Shown: piece by piece, positions 14,193-27,029 of the stretch
How the letters are laid out: each line of letters begins with the position of its first letter
How positions within the stretch are numbered: the stretch's first letter is position 1
DNA from: Glossina fuscipes
Taxonomy: Eukaryota; Arthropoda; Insecta; Diptera; Glossinidae
Reading direction: 5' to 3'
DNA length: 64,000 nucleotides
Assembly: GCF_014805625.2 (NCBI RefSeq)
Contig: NW_023998414.1
Coordinates: forward strand, 41,041,079-41,105,078
Translations under genes and position numbers: made by a program
The notes under the pieces: model-generated
Told to the model about the DNA's origin: nothing
Databases searched by the model: none
What the model saw: the letters and a program-made list of their open reading frames with translations, nothing else

Positions 14193-15352
14193 AAAAAAAA
14201 AAAAAATATTATATTTCGCTGTTTAATAGTATTGGGTGGATGTGATTTTTGCTTTTTTTTTAATTTCCTAGAGACTCAACGGGGTCAGCCGTAGAATATC
14301 GTACCACAACTTCTTTGCTGTTCTTGGAACCAGCGATACTGTCAGTTTATGTCACATTGTAGGCGTATCTTTTGCTTGGCTTAGACCGGTCTCCATTTTT
14401 ACAATCAGGTATATATAAATATGTATGCATATATACCTAGTATTCCGAAAGGTGCTTTTTGGACGTTGTAAACGTGTCAACACAAAGAATATACAAGCAA
14501 TGTCGTGTTAGTGAGTACAGAAAACTGATTCGATTAAATTAGAATTTTTCTTGGTAAAGTGCAAGATAAAAGCTTAGTTTAGTTTCATTTATGTTTCATT
14601 CTTCGAAAGATTTAAATGAAATTTTCAGTAAAGCTTTTTACATAAACTAATTATACCTGAAATGCATTTTGTTCTTCATATGGGCCAATGGCCATAAATG
14701 CTCACATAGGGAGGCGGTGGCTTATGCTTCATTCAAAGGGCAATGTCTAGTGTAAGCCAACTGGCTTTGTCATGTGAAAGTGTGCATGTCATGCATATTG
14801 AATTTTTTTATTATCCGAAAACACAATAGAGTTAGACTGTTTTATTTAATTGTATACAATATTTGATTGCATCCCACGATTTCTAATTCAATGTCGTTAA
14901 CATGATAAGATGGCTGCGACTTTGGTATTATCTCGCTGGACATGAATGTCGTAACGAGTCATTCACCAAAGATTTCTTTCTATTTCGACAACCGTTCAAT
15001 GTATTCGTTTGAAGGGTTGTGCAATGCTGTTGCTATGCAACATAAATCCAACCTTGACATAGGTAGCACAGCATTTATCTCTCTTAAATTAACATTTGTG
15101 CTGCACGTCATTACGCTGCTTGAGTGTCAGTTGTGTCGATTTCCAATTTCTTCCTTGCAATTCAACACAATTTCGTCAAAACTTGTCCTTTTTGTTTTGC
15201 CCCTTCCAAAATAAGCAAGCTTTCGATTCTTTTCCACCCAATTACTGTACTTTTTATTACTTCCGTAGAGGTCATTTATTTGGAATTGAAAGGAGACGGA
15301 GACGTTCAAGAAAACTCTCTTAAGTTTCTTTAGACCTCTTTTTCCTGATAAT

Positions 15353-15405
<53 letters not shown>

Positions 15406-17746
15406 GTAACGGGATGAAATTATGTTAGGAAAAGTAGACGAATTCTAGAATTAAAGTTTCAAAGTGTTTCAAATGAAATTTATTTTGTAATCATGTGCTT
15501 TGTATTCGTCGCAGACATCTTAACGGATTCCCATCAGGTAAACATTCATTTTTCTCTTTTTTTTAATTTTTGTTTATTTGTTTATTTCCTTATTGTTATT
15601 GCCGTCAAGTGTTTTCAGGATTTGATGTAAACAGTTATGAATTAAAAAATGAGATGAGATAAGCGCTCATCTTCTCTAGTTAGTGTTTGTGTTTGTGAAA
15701 GCGTCGTTCAATATGTTTTACGACAAACTAATGCAAAAGCAAACATTTAGCAAAGAACATTTGCTTGTACGTTTTTATTAGTTATGTTTTTGTAGCGAAT
15801 GCTTTATGAACAATCATTGAGAGAAATCACGCTGCACGATTTTGAATACGTTTTCAAATTTCTATCCATCCGGTTGCTCGAAGAAACACTTATCAAAGAC
15901 TAAACCCAGTTTTTTTTTTTTTTTCATTTATTATTTATTGTACAACTTCGTTAAAGAGCAGCATGAAATGACAATCTTGTGACGAAATTGGCTTTTCTGG
16001 GATACGATTCGTATCACTAGATCGTGGATCTTCTTACTAAGAGAAATACACTTGCACGTTTTCACTAATTACAAAAACACTGCCAAGCGAACAAAGTCAC
16101 TAGTTTTATAATAATAAGTGATAGCCGAGAAGGCCAGAATGCAGCTGTGGCTTTGCTTTTCCTGTCTCGAAAAAAATTTCATTTTAATCGTTTTTCTTTG
16201 TCGAACTGCCATGGTCGCAAAACCAAAGGTACAAAGCGGAAAGTTGGGCTTTTGTTGCCCATGCAACTTAGCAACTATTGTATGGCATAAATTGGTTTTC
16301 CCTTTTTTTTTGATTTTATAATATTTGTGTTTAATTTTCATTATATTAATTTTCTGTCGGTCGTAGCTTCTTTTATAACAATAGCGTTAATGTATTAATT
16401 GACTTCAAACTTTCAATTTATTTTATTTCACTTTTGGTGGTAAAAGGGAGACGAAGAAGAGGAAAGCCAATACCCAAGATAAAATTGCAAAGTTTAATTA
16501 GTTTACGTGGCTTCATGATAATTATTAGGCAAATAGTTTTAAATTTTATTCGTGTTCTCTTACGCTGCTTCTGCTTTCAAGGAAAGTTTAAAAGAAGTGT
16601 GCAACTTTTTTTAATTGATATATATATACGTGCAGAGCGATTATTTTCACAATGTTGAAAATGTAAGTTTAGGAAGGACAATCCTCGGAGAAGATAAATC
16701 CGAGACGGACAGAGATATCCAGATTACGATTAGATTACTGCACATGGAGGCAATCGCCAGGTTAAGTTGAGATCAATAAGCGACAACTGAGTCATCTTTT
16801 GTAATATATGGGGCCACCGCTAAACCGGCAAAATAAAAATCAATGAGATTTGCACATAGAAGGGCTTCTTTTTTTCGTAGCACTGACTTGTGATTTTTAG
16901 GTTAATTTAGGTTTTACCTACATATTACGTGAACATATGTTCGGAATACTTTTTCTGTTATCATCCGTTTGAATAGTGTAATGAAATTTTCGTTACTCAT
17001 ATACTTATCTTGAGAGAACTTCGACATGCCAAGTTGATGTGATCACAAATTTGGATCGAATGTAAACAAGATAGTGTAATTTCAAATATTTTATAATGAA
17101 AATTGATTTTTAAGAGTAATTTGATGTAAAAATTAATTATACAAAATCTGGAGAACGAAAGTGTATTGTTTGGACACCGCCCGCATATTCGCATGATAAG
17201 TGAAACTCTTTGTACAGCAATGAAATCTACTTGTTACTACTTTCTGAAGAAAATAGCCGAAGAGCAATGAGGTCTTCGACAAGAACATTAATTTTTGTAG
17301 AGAGAGATCATGTCAGTTTCACGTTCCATTTGCGAACTCACATAAAAATTATACCTTCACGTGAAGATAAGATACGGTTTCTGGTATTTTTTCAGAAAAA
17401 TAAAGGAAAATTTGTTTTGAGGAATGTGCCGTAGGGTATTTATTACTCTAGTTGTTAACATAGCTCCAATTTCTAATATTTTCGCTTGTTTATTATAATT
17501 ACTTCAACAAAGATATACAATTTGGATAATGAAAGGCATTATTGGAATCTCTACCGACTCGCCGTTGCTGGTTTATTACATTTTAAGCTTATTGTGATGC
17601 TAACAAAAATTGTGTTGTAGACGCAGTATACCTTGCATTTAATAGCATAATATTCTGAGCGGTGTTTCTCGATTTACTTCCTTGCCAGCCTGTTGCTGAT
17701 AATTCTATTATCACTAAAGTCCAAAAGTACAAAGTAAGATTGCTAG
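14193..17746. other. No gene seen
   Basis: AT-rich, with one (TA)n tract. A moderately GC-rich block at 14275-14345 may be repeat sequence but was not matched within the window. Confidence 0.55.
15357..15403. repeat. (TA)n microsatellite
   Basis: About 23 TA units. Confidence 0.95.
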
Positions 17747-18730
17747 AGTAGGGCCGGGCCGACAAACAGATACTCTATACTGTACTACTATACCAGTATT
17801 AGGATACTCGCAGCAACTCATGACGTGGTCCAAATTTAACAAATTTAATTTACTTCCCAAAAATTTGATTGGTTTTCATTTTCCGTCATAAAAAGGTAGA
17901 ATTTAGATTTCCTCGCCATATAAGGAATGGCTCCCTCCGGGTGCTGAGATCCATAATAATAGACCTGCAAGGTACCAATTCATTCATTTCGTTCATTTTT
18001 TTTTTTTAAGTTGTCACTGTAGGCCAATTTTTATCACAAAATATTGAGAATTAAACATCTTTTCTGAAAGGCTTAAGATTCATCATTAATCCTATATGGG
18101 GGGAGGTGGTCCAAGAAATCGATCTGATTCAGTCCATTTAATTGAACAAATCTTCATCAGAAAACCTTAACGATAAAGCCCTTTGGGCATATCACGATTT
18201 ACATATTCTGAGAGTGCTTGTATGCGGCGGTATCCTAAAAATATACCTCTGTGGTCCAAATCCGGTAAGGTTGATTTCTTTGTTAGTTGATTATTATGAA
18301 CTAATTTTCAACATGAATTATTGAAAATTGTAGGGTTCTACCTTATGAAGGCTCATTTTTCGTAGGAACATTTATATGAGGAGGAATTCCAAAAGTGCCC
18401 CCAGCCGAATCAAATTTTTTAAACCAATTTATAGGTTGGAAGTACTATCACTGGTCGGAAAAGTGAACGCATTGCAACCATTTCAATACCGTTCGTCCTT
18501 GGATCAACATGTGTTATTGTACCAAACTTCATTAAAATATCTGACAAATTGGGATCTGCTGGTGGAACGCAAGTTTACATGGACAAACATCAGACGGACA
18601 GACGAGCTTAGATCGATCAGATGCATTTTGTCAATCGATTGGCATCATAAGAGGCATCTATCTTAAGCCCTTGTGGGCTTTGCATACGTCCGCGCAAACT
18701 TGTACCACAAGTGATGTAGGGTATAAAAAC
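17747..18730 (+). mobile_element. Family A repeat, near-complete copy
   Basis: This copy runs in the same orientation as the one at 19.45 kb and 720 bp before it. The left end is diverged (GGGCCGGGCCGACAAAC). Shared internal blocks are TGGTCCAAAT at 17826 and 18252, TGCCCCCAGCCGAATC at about 18396, TGTACCAAACTTCATTAAAA, and CAGACGGACAGACGAGCTTA followed by GATCGATCAG. The right end is GTACCACAAGTGATGTAGGG followed by TATAAA, the inverse of the left-end ATACCCTACACCAC. Confidence 0.75.
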
Positions 18731-18921
18731 CGCGCAGATATTCATTATATGGTGAAAAGTCAATGTCCAATCTTCCCTCGAATGTAATTTTTCAAAATAT
18801 TTCAATTTGGTTTCAATCTTTTTCGTGTATAAGAATTTAAAGCATAATCATCCTCTTACTGGTTGTAATTTCGTCTTTTTCTTCCTTTTATGGCGGCCAC
18901 AAGTAATACACATCCCATAGA

Positions 18922-18960
18922 TTATCATCATTACCATCATTTTCATCATCATCATCATCG
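18922..18960. repeat. (ATC)n-rich tract
   Basis: Imperfect ATC/TCA repeats. Confidence 0.85.
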
Positions 18961-19056
18961 TAATGAATGAAATTTTTGTCAAATTTCCAAACAATAAGGA
19001 ACAATTTTTTGCTAATCAATTAAGTGCTTAACAAATTATTTCATCTACCGGTTAGT

Positions 19057-19089
19057 CGTTGTTGTTGTTGTTGCTGTTGCTGTTGTTGT
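19057..19089. repeat. (GTT)n tract
   Basis: GTT repeats with GCT interruptions. Confidence 0.85.
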
Positions 19090-19452
19090 GTCAGAAAGTT
19101 TTCTCATTTTCGTTGATAACATAAACATTTTGTAATGGAACACAATTTTACTACATTTCAAACTTCCCGGCAATAACCAAAGGCGCAATTATGGTTTCCA
19201 ACTGCAAAGCTCTCTTTCCTGCTATTCTTTTGAATCAACTTTTTGTTGTATATAATATATTTTGTTAGTTTTGACATATTCTTCTACATTAAAATGTTTA
19301 AATTTAGATAAATTTTTTATTTGAATATCAATTTATAAGTACATGCATACATATTAGTATATACGTCTGTACCCAATCGTGCAGATAGATGAAATACGTA
19401 GCATAAAGCAAATTGCATGTGATATAAATTAATTTAAAATAAGTATGAACAT

Positions 19453-20312
19453 TATAGTCGGGCAAGGCCGACCATTAAATACCCTACACCACATTGTCTA
19501 ACACAATTCTTATTTTGATTACAGAGCACAATAATTATATCTTGTTTCGCTATAAGGCATATTTTTCAAGTGCGTATGTATGGGAACTTAACCTAATGTA
19601 CTGCAAGTTTAATCCTTACGGGAACGGGTAGGATGCAAAAATCGACCTAGATGGTCTAAATTTTGTAGCGCAATTACTATTATGGATCAATTTTCATCAC
19701 CACATATTGAAACTTGTGTGCTCTTCAAACGATCAACTCCCGTGAAAATTGTTATTAGGGTACTATTCAAAAAATAGACCGAGATGGTCCAAATTTGATA
19801 GAGTTAACTTTTTCATGTCAAATTACTAATAGGATATGATTTTCATCATGAGGTATTGAAAAGTAAATGTTTTTGGCGCTTGAATTTTAGTTTTCATTAT
19901 GTGAGAGGGGGTTCAAAAATTGCCCCAGCCGTTTCAAAGTTTTCATACCAATTTATAATGCCGAAGAATGCTGAAGACTTAGCCACCTTTGCGGAGAAAT
20001 TTCGAAAATTAAAATTCACTTATCAGAATAAGATGTTATTTGGGGAGCGGTCAACAAACTAGACCGATTCTGACCATTTTCAACAGCGTTTGTCTATGGG
20101 CGAAAACACGTCACTCTACTAAATTTCATCGCAGTGTCTCAAAAATTGTGACCTGCAGGTTGAACAAAATTTTACATGGGCAAGTAATAGACGGGCAGAC
20201 CCGCTTAGATCGATCAGAATTATTTTGTGAATCGATCGATATAGTGAGAGGTGAGTCTATCTTACCACTTACCCTTGTAGCCGCACTAACTTAATATACC
20301 CTGTACTGCATA
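19453..20312 (+). mobile_element. Family A repeat, near-complete copy
   Basis: The left end reads TATAGTCGGGCAAGGCCGAC and then TTAAATACCCTACACCACAT. The same end appears inverted at 6.3 kb. Inside are a motif TGGTCYAAATTT repeated 133 bp apart (19652, 19785), a GGGGTTCAAAAATTGCCCC-type block, the TACCAAATTTCATC-type block, and a GACGGGCAGAC...GATCGATCAG stretch. The right end is AACTTAATATACCCTGTAC. There is no coding capacity. It behaves as a non-autonomous, MITE-like element. Confidence 0.75.
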
Positions 20313-21224
20313 GTATGTATGAATTTATTATGATGTTCGTTGCTTCACATCTTGTTAACTAAAATATTTGAAATTCATATTTTGTGCGGCAACCTCTCCT
20401 TAGGAATGCGAACCAACAAATGTACTCAACATGCAATTGCTGTTTTGGACGTAAATATCTCTTGTATTAAAAGTATATACCCAGAACTTTATTATATTTC
20501 AAAGTGCTTTATCAAATAATTACTTGAGCATAGCATGAAAATCATATTATAAACGAAAATAATTAAATTGCGTGCGTTTTCTTTCACCGAAGAAAATCGC
20601 AACTCTTCTCAATTGCATCATGTCACACGATTGAGTTCAATAAGTTAACCCTCGTCCAAGATGAATTAATTATGGTCATATTTTGTCTCCTTTTACTCAA
20701 CAGAGAGCAGCTTCTCTACGCACTTTAACTACTTTTCGATTTAATGCAAGCGTTTGGAAGCGCTCTTGGACAAAACCACAAATCAGCCAAACAGAGTTGA
20801 TCGGAAAAACTTTTATTCACTTTAAGTGTTTCTTCTTGGGGAGCGTTGTACATACATTACACTTTTCTTTAAAAGAAATCCTTCTCCGTCCAATAATTTT
20901 GCCAATAGTAAGCAGATCTCATCTTTCCAAGCAGCTTATCTTTCAAGTTAAGTGAACAGCTCGATTGCAAGTTGTTCATTTTCGGAACCAGATTGAGGTT
21001 AGGTAAAGAAGCATTGCCTGTCACATTCTCCAAGCGTTCGTGTCATATCAAATTGATCTTGAATAGTTTACGCATTCACTGGTATCGAACAGAAATATCG
21101 AATTGTTTCACTTTCCAGATGAGACTAGGCAAACGGGTACGAACATCCACAAAAAAATGGAAGCTAGCTTTCTTCTTCAGTTCCCAAATCTTTTTCAATT
21201 AAAAATTGGTAAATACTTCCCTTA
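20313..21224. other. No gene seen
   Basis: Two motif-free frames (20683-20955, 20972-21202). This could include the degraded 5' part of the mariner relic that follows. Confidence 0.5.
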
Positions 21225-21400
21225 AGGGTTACCCAAGATCAACGACAGACTACGCACATATCTAATAGCCCGGCAGACATTAGGAGAACTTGGCGGCGAA
21301 GTTATATGATATCCACCATAAGATTTGGACTTTCCTTCGTCCTACTACTGTAAGGTCATACACTTCACCCGGTCTTTCGAAAGCAAACGTAAATTAAACA
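21225..21400 (+). pseudogene. mariner transposase relic (short)
   Basis: Two frames meet here: TQDQRQTTHIS, then IARQTLGELGGEVI, a stop, YPP, a stop, and DLDFPSSYY. Together they follow the mariner order QDNARPHTS, TRQ-L-ELGWEVL, HPPYSPDLAPSDY. Stops replace key positions. A similar nucleotide stretch recurs at 49.94 kb (shared CGCACA, AGCCCG and GAGAACTTGGC blocks), which supports a transposon origin. Confidence 0.5.
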
Positions 21401-22040
21401 CACTTCTGATTGAGATTTGGTTTAATTTTTGCCTTTCAATATATTGTGTGGACATTGCCAATACATTTATAGAAATTGTTAAAACTTATTACGAAAACGA
21501 TTGATTTCGCCCGCGGTTACGTTTCGTCCATGTGGTATGAAGCGCATGTATGGTTAAATGATTTCTTAAATAAGGATCATTGCTTCTTTGGTGCGAAAAA
21601 ATCACACCTGATATTACTAAAATAACTTTTGCGAGGGCTTTGTGAGTCGTCAATGGAAAGCTGTACAGGAGCATGACGACCCATTTTTTATGACAAAAAT
21701 TAGATGATGATAGTGTATGCAAGCTTGCCACAAAGATCATGCAAAATGACTCTTTCACTTTCGGGTTATGTTGAAGTATTGGCTCACTCCAAGCAACTAC
21801 GATTCATCAACGACTACACTCACCACAATTATTTGTGTTGTTAGCGAAATAAAAGCAGATTTATGTGGAAAAGTGACAAACACCAGAATTGAATTTTTAC
21901 GCAAGGCCAGAGGCGGTCGTTTCTATGAAATCCTTTCCAAATAAAAATGGCATCAGCCAGTCTAAAAAAAAAGAAAATTCATGCTGATATCTTTTATCGA
22001 TTACTTTTTACTCGGAACTCTCTTTATGGTGTCAAGTATG
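21401..22040. other. No gene seen
   Basis: Possibly the remaining 3' part of the 21.2 kb mariner relic; no firm motif. Confidence 0.5.
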
Positions 22041-22165
22041 ATTAGCCCGGCAGGTTAGAATCGCATCTAACGGGTTCAAATCTCAAGCGCGCTAAAGTTT
22101 ACTTTAGTGGTCCTGTACATAGTAAGTGCTCGGTCGGTAAATGGCTGCAACTACCACCTCTCTGC
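22041..22165 (+). mobile_element. tRNA-derived SINE
   Basis: It has TTAGCCCGGCAGGTTAGAAT (A-box region), B box GGGTTCAAATC (22072-22082), and TCAAGCGCGCTAAAGTTTAC. The body TAGTAAGTGCTCGGTCGGTA and AACTACCACCTCTCTGCC parallels the 27.70 kb SINE. It is followed by GC-rich sequence rather than a (TTA)n tail. Confidence 0.6.
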
Positions 22166-22324
22166 CTTTTCGTAAACGTCACGGCGTAAACGTGGGGTGA
22201 GATCGCCGCGCGTTATGCGAAAAGCAGACATCTCATGATTGATTGACCGTATTAGAGGAGAAGGGAAAAAAGTTCTTTAAAATGTCTGCAGACACTTTTT
22301 TAATTTATATCTAAGTAGTTTTTG

Positions 22325-22610
22325 ACAGATGTGTGTAACGGGAGGTTTACGTAGGAACCTGCTGTGCAGGCCGAACGCTACGATTCCCAATGGTGCACTG
22401 AATGAAAAGACATTAGTCGTGCCTTACAGGCAGTGCGGCCTATCTTCTCGCGATCTTGGGAGCAACCACAGCTATCGGGGGATTTTCGTAATGCGCCCGC
22501 GTTCCCGCTGTAAGGCCGAAGCCGGGAGGTTGATTCGTGGGCTCCTCAGATCCGCCATATCGGAAATAAAGGGGACGAAAGTAAAAGCCTCTTGTCAGGT
22601 TGGATAAATG
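22325..22610. other. GC-rich island of unknown origin
   Basis: About 280 bp are visibly richer in G and C than everything around (CCTGCTGTGCAGGCCGAACG, TAATGCGCCCGCGTTCCCGC, GTAAGGCCGAAGCCGGGAGG). One frame (22329-22607) is open for 92 codons but the product has no recognisable motif. It follows the 22.04 kb SINE after about 160 bp of also GC-leaning sequence and could be an attached retroelement body. Confidence 0.4.
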
Positions 22611-23465
22611 TACCGAACTGATTAATTCAGAGATTGACGAAAACGAGGACTATATATATATGATTATTAAATTTTATGCCCACCCAGTCTTTTTGAATTT
22701 TACAAACAAAATGAATGCTTAAAGCAAATTATTGATAAATTTTCTAGAGATCCGTAAACAAAGACAAATTCCTTCTTTCTTAGTTTCTTTTAACGGTTCC
22801 AAAAGCATATGCCTTTGTTAGTTAATATTCTAGATAAACAATGCGATTTTTGCAATAATAGCATCTTTGATGCTATGTCGCAAGACTGGGAACCATAAAA
22901 AATTAATAAAAAGTAAAAAGGAAATCACAACAAAAGCATTTCCCACAAAGTGAAATGTGCGAACAACAATACGTAAGTTAAAGTGTTATTGTACGTGTGG
23001 TGTATGCAATATTGTTAGATAACATAAAAACGTTTTTGTGTTTAGCTATGCGTTAAATTGTTAACAATGTAAGGAATTTTGAATAAGCGAAAACCCGGAG
23101 ATATATATGAGAAATGCATTCACTAATATTTTATCCGTGCTTTTGTGTATTCAACTAACAAGTTTTTTTTTCTTGCTTTTTCTGACGCTAAACACATTTC
23201 AGCTATTTACAACACATTTCGATTGTATTTGCGTTCCTGCTTACGGTTTTTATTCATATTTATGTTTTTCTCAAATTTTATTATATCGAATGAATCATCT
23301 CTTTGCTGTTTGCTGACTCTAGAGCGAGTCAAACGCGTACATGCAAGTTCTTGTGTCTTGTGATAGTTTAGCCGAAATTTCTTTTATATGTGCGTAAGAA
23401 AGATAAAAAATACAGTTTATCTCTAGTTTGGATCAATCTTTGAAAAATCTTTTGTTCCTTCTTTT
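22611..23465. other. No gene seen
   Basis: AT-rich, with T-rich chance frames at 23107-23363. Confidence 0.6.
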
Positions 23466-23860
23466 CATAGCCATCACCGGGGGATGAGGGGCACATCCGT
23501 TTTGTCAAAAGCGTTTATGTAATTGTGTCTGACGCAAACATTTTCCCGTCCGCAAATGTGAAAATATCGCCTAAAAAATTGCAAGAGAATTTAAAGAGAA
23601 CCGAAATTTTTGAAAGAACACGCCTACAACGCGCCCACATGTCCATATAACAAAAAGCGGTGAACTCTTTTACCTTTCGTGTTTTGTGCTCGTTATCCAT
23701 AACGTACAACACGGACACCATTTAAGTTTCTGCACTTGTATTCAGAGAATAGACGCATTCATCTACGCTCCCCGAATATTATAGAGTATAAAAATCTCTT
23801 CTCCGGTGATGGGTATAAAAGATTCGGTCACGATCGAATACAATTTTCTTACTTGTTTGC
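23466..23860 (+). mobile_element. Family B repeat with right terminal repeat
   Basis: The copy ends in CCGGTGATGGGTATAAAAGA, then TTCGGTCACGATCGAATA, then CAATTTTCTTACTTGTTT (to about 23858). The same end is found inverted at the left side of the 47.6 kb copy, so the family has long terminal inverted repeats. The left side here begins near CCATCACCGGGGGATGAG. No ORF is credible. Confidence 0.65.
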
Positions 23861-24149
23861 TATTTATTTCTCGTTTCTTCATTTTTTTTCTGAACACACA
23901 AATGCAATTTTGTAGTGAATGTAAATATAGTCATTGAAAATTGAAACTTATGAATATATTTAAAATTATGTAAAAGTTTGGAATATACATGATTTGTCAA
24001 AGGCTTTGCAACATCCAGGCGGATAGATGTGTAGGATATCACGTGGCAGACGAACGTGGTTACGTCGATTTGATTATTCATGTTAAATAATAATTTTTTA
24101 CATTAATGCGGATAGTAGGTATGAGTGAGTCATTGCTGCATAACTCGTG

Positions 24150-24560
24150 ATCTAATGTTTGTTCTGCTGTTGATAAAATTCCACTTTCTCTGTCTTTTGC
24201 CATCTATCGGGTAGTTTATGTCCTCGCGTGGTCCCGAGTTGAAATAGTCATCGATCCATTTTTACAGAGCTTCTGATCTGCTAAATACGACTGTTTCGAT
24301 CTAAATCAGTGCTAATCGGAAGGAAACAGATCTGGCGAATATGTCGAGTGGGGTATAACCTTCCAACCTAGGATGGAAAGTATTTCTTGGATTGTTTTTT
24401 CGCGTGTTCATGACCAACATTCCTTGGTCACATTGCCGCAAACCAATTTCTAACTGCTTCGTAGCTTATCGCATTTTTATTCCAAGTTGACTTTCGTAGA
24501 ATTTTCGTAGCTTAAGCTGCATTTTTTCCAGGCTAATCTGGTTAAAAGCATAGAGGCGGA
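24150..24560 (-). pseudogene. mariner transposase relic, C-terminal half
   Basis: On the minus strand GWKVIPHSTYSPDLFPSD matches mariner GWEVLPHPPYSPDLAPSD, with the third catalytic Asp at 24330-24332. Two stops follow (Tyr and Leu positions of DYHLF). A shifted frame then gives SEALEKWIDDYF-like sequence with a stop replacing the second Glu. Upstream, ISLEKMQLKLRKFYE resembles the usual L..MQ.KLR segment before the DNARPH block, which is itself unreadable. It is of the classic mauritiana/cecropia style, judged by eye. Confidence 0.7.
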
Positions 24561-25251
24561 ATGAATTTGTTTGAGATTAGAAAAAATGTTTTTACCTTTA
24601 TTCCGAATTGATTGTTTTTGTTGTTATCTTTTAAGTGCTACTTAAATACGGACATCTTTCGAAATATGACATATTCATTTTCTATCGATTATAAGACCGT
24701 AGATCGTAATTAGTTCAGTAAACACAATTCGTAGTTAATACGATAAGTTAATAAGAGTAATTTAAAATGTACATAATTGTAGAATTAAGGAAAAAAAGAA
24801 TTAGGTGAAGATTAATTTCGTTCATAATTTTGTGAGTTTTTTAAAACTGAAATTAATCAAGGGGCAACCTTTTTCATAACTGGGTTAATACAATATGTTT
24901 CAAGTTTGAAATTGACCTTGAAAATTTGCAACAAATCAAACTACAAACGATCTATTCATGACAAGTGTAGAATACTTGGGGAAATTGAACGAATGAATTC
25001 GTGTGATTCGCATGATTGATTAAAGCTAAACGTTCCGGGGAAGTGAGACGGAAATCCCTTAAGTCACAATTAAATATCCCAATTACATAAAATGCCATAT
25101 GTTTATGATTCCTATACCCAAGGCGGAAAATATAGCTAAGAGTTGTACTGAAAGTTAGTTCCAGCTTCGAGATGTTATGCTGTAACGTACCGAATATAAG
25201 AGATGATGGACTCTATTTTATCGCTCTGTATCTTACATATCACACCCACAT

Positions 25252-25288
<37 letters not shown>

Positions 25289-27029
25289 ATTCTAAAGTAA
25301 AGAGCGTGGGTCCTTTTTAAAGAACACATTCTAATCGCGCTACGTACTGATTGTTGCCCAATTTGGAGATAACTTTTACGGATATCCTTGTAAGTATTCA
25401 TAGCAATCGAACTTGCACAAGCACTTGTACATAGCATTGTGATAGCGACAGGGTATGTCTTAATTCATATCACTTTTAGTTGCACTTAATATAAAATACA
25501 TGAAGGACACACGTAATAAGATGATGTAAAAGATTGTAACAACAAGAAAATTTAAGTATAGAGGTCTAATATCCTTGTTTCACCTTATGCCTGCTATAAA
25601 CTGAGAGACTGACTTAGTTAACTTTTAAACTTAACCTTGCTTGAATAGAAAAAAAAAAAAAAACAGGACCAAGTTTCCAATGGAATGCAAAGTTTTAAGG
25701 TCATAATTGAGATAGTTATGACTAAAACGATTGGGCTCTTCCAGAGGAATATATTTAGTCTGTGCAATTTCCTTGGCAAATATCTACGCATTAAAACTTT
25801 TCCATCAACTTAATATACCCTTCGGGTATAGCACAAAAACAAGAAAAATGTATAAAAATGTTAAACGACCTAATGTTGCAGTAAAATGCAGTAAGCGTAT
25901 GGGAGGAGGGAAAAGAAGAGAAAAAATAATAAGAGTAAAAAACGACAAACGAAACATGTTTTATTACTTTTGCGACTTAAGTGACGTAAGTGAAGACCTT
26001 CTTTATCGTCTAAATTCAAAAGTAACTGTATATATGGTTTCCCTCTAAACACAAAGCAAAGAAAACATAAAAAGGATGACAAATTGCATAAACTAGTAAT
26101 CATGGGACTGCAGACTGCTTTCGTCAATATGTATAATATATGTATATGTAACACCGACTTGAATATTTAAAAAAAAAAAAAAAAACACACAATTTTCTTA
26201 TTAAACATGACCTAGGGCGTGGAGTATCCATCATAGTATGGGCGATGTGTCTTTTTCTTCTTCTTCTTATTCTTCTTAGTAAGTTGCTAAATCTGCACCT
26301 AGTTAGCGAGTGTCACTAAGGCGCAATCTCAATTTTTCTTAAACTATTTTGCTTCTGTTCAGTACAGTCACAGTCGCAGTCACACAAGTCTCACAGATTT
26401 TTGCAATAGAAAATCACTTTTGAAAAAAATTTATTTCAAGTTGAGTTGAGTATTTCAAGTGTGGTTTAAATTCATGCGATTCATGCGTTCTGATAAACCT
26501 ACGAGTATTACTCACCCCAAGAACATCGAAAAAAATAAAAAATATTTTCTCGGTAGACGACGACAGAGTTTAATCTTGTCCATCGTTGAATAGAAACTTT
26601 CGCTTAGAAATTTCACTAACATGATAGAAGAAGCATTGACCTCGCCTAAAATTGCTTCGTCTTGTGCTTTCTCATCTTTCAAATTAAAATTAGCGCTTCG
26701 AGGAAAGCTTTTTAAGGTAACTGAAAACATTAAAGGAACTTCGGTCAAGAACCGAATCTACTGAAGATATGGGGAGGACTGGATCACGTGGAGCCATTGT
26801 TTTACTGCAAAAAACTCTACTTCTCTAGAAGCAATCTAAATAAATTTTGAGGAATATTACAGTATTAAGCCGCATTTTTATAATTTTATTGGTAATTTAA
26901 TCTTCTAAGCTAGAAGCTCCAATAGGGTGAGGAGAGCACGTTTTAAAGGAAAAAGAAAAACACGTTGAAATGTTATATTGGCGAAGAACGACTTTTTTTT
27001 CACCAATTTTCGTCGTAAAATGTCAAAAT
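24561..27029. other. No gene seen
   Basis: AT-rich with one (CA)n tract. An AACTTAATATACCCTTCGGG followed by TATA at 25808 resembles a lone family A right end. Confidence 0.5.
25252..25287. repeat. (CA)n microsatellite
   Basis: About 18 CA units. Confidence 0.95.

Larger units (their letters stand above)
18731..19452. other. Spacer between two family A copies
   Basis: Contains only trinucleotide tracts. Confidence 0.6.

Noticed and set aside
14281..14345. Minus-strand LWYD-like reading near 14.3 kb considered as a missing ENGase exon
   Set aside because: No flanking GH85 sequence and no splice sites; it is also upstream of nothing else of the gene.
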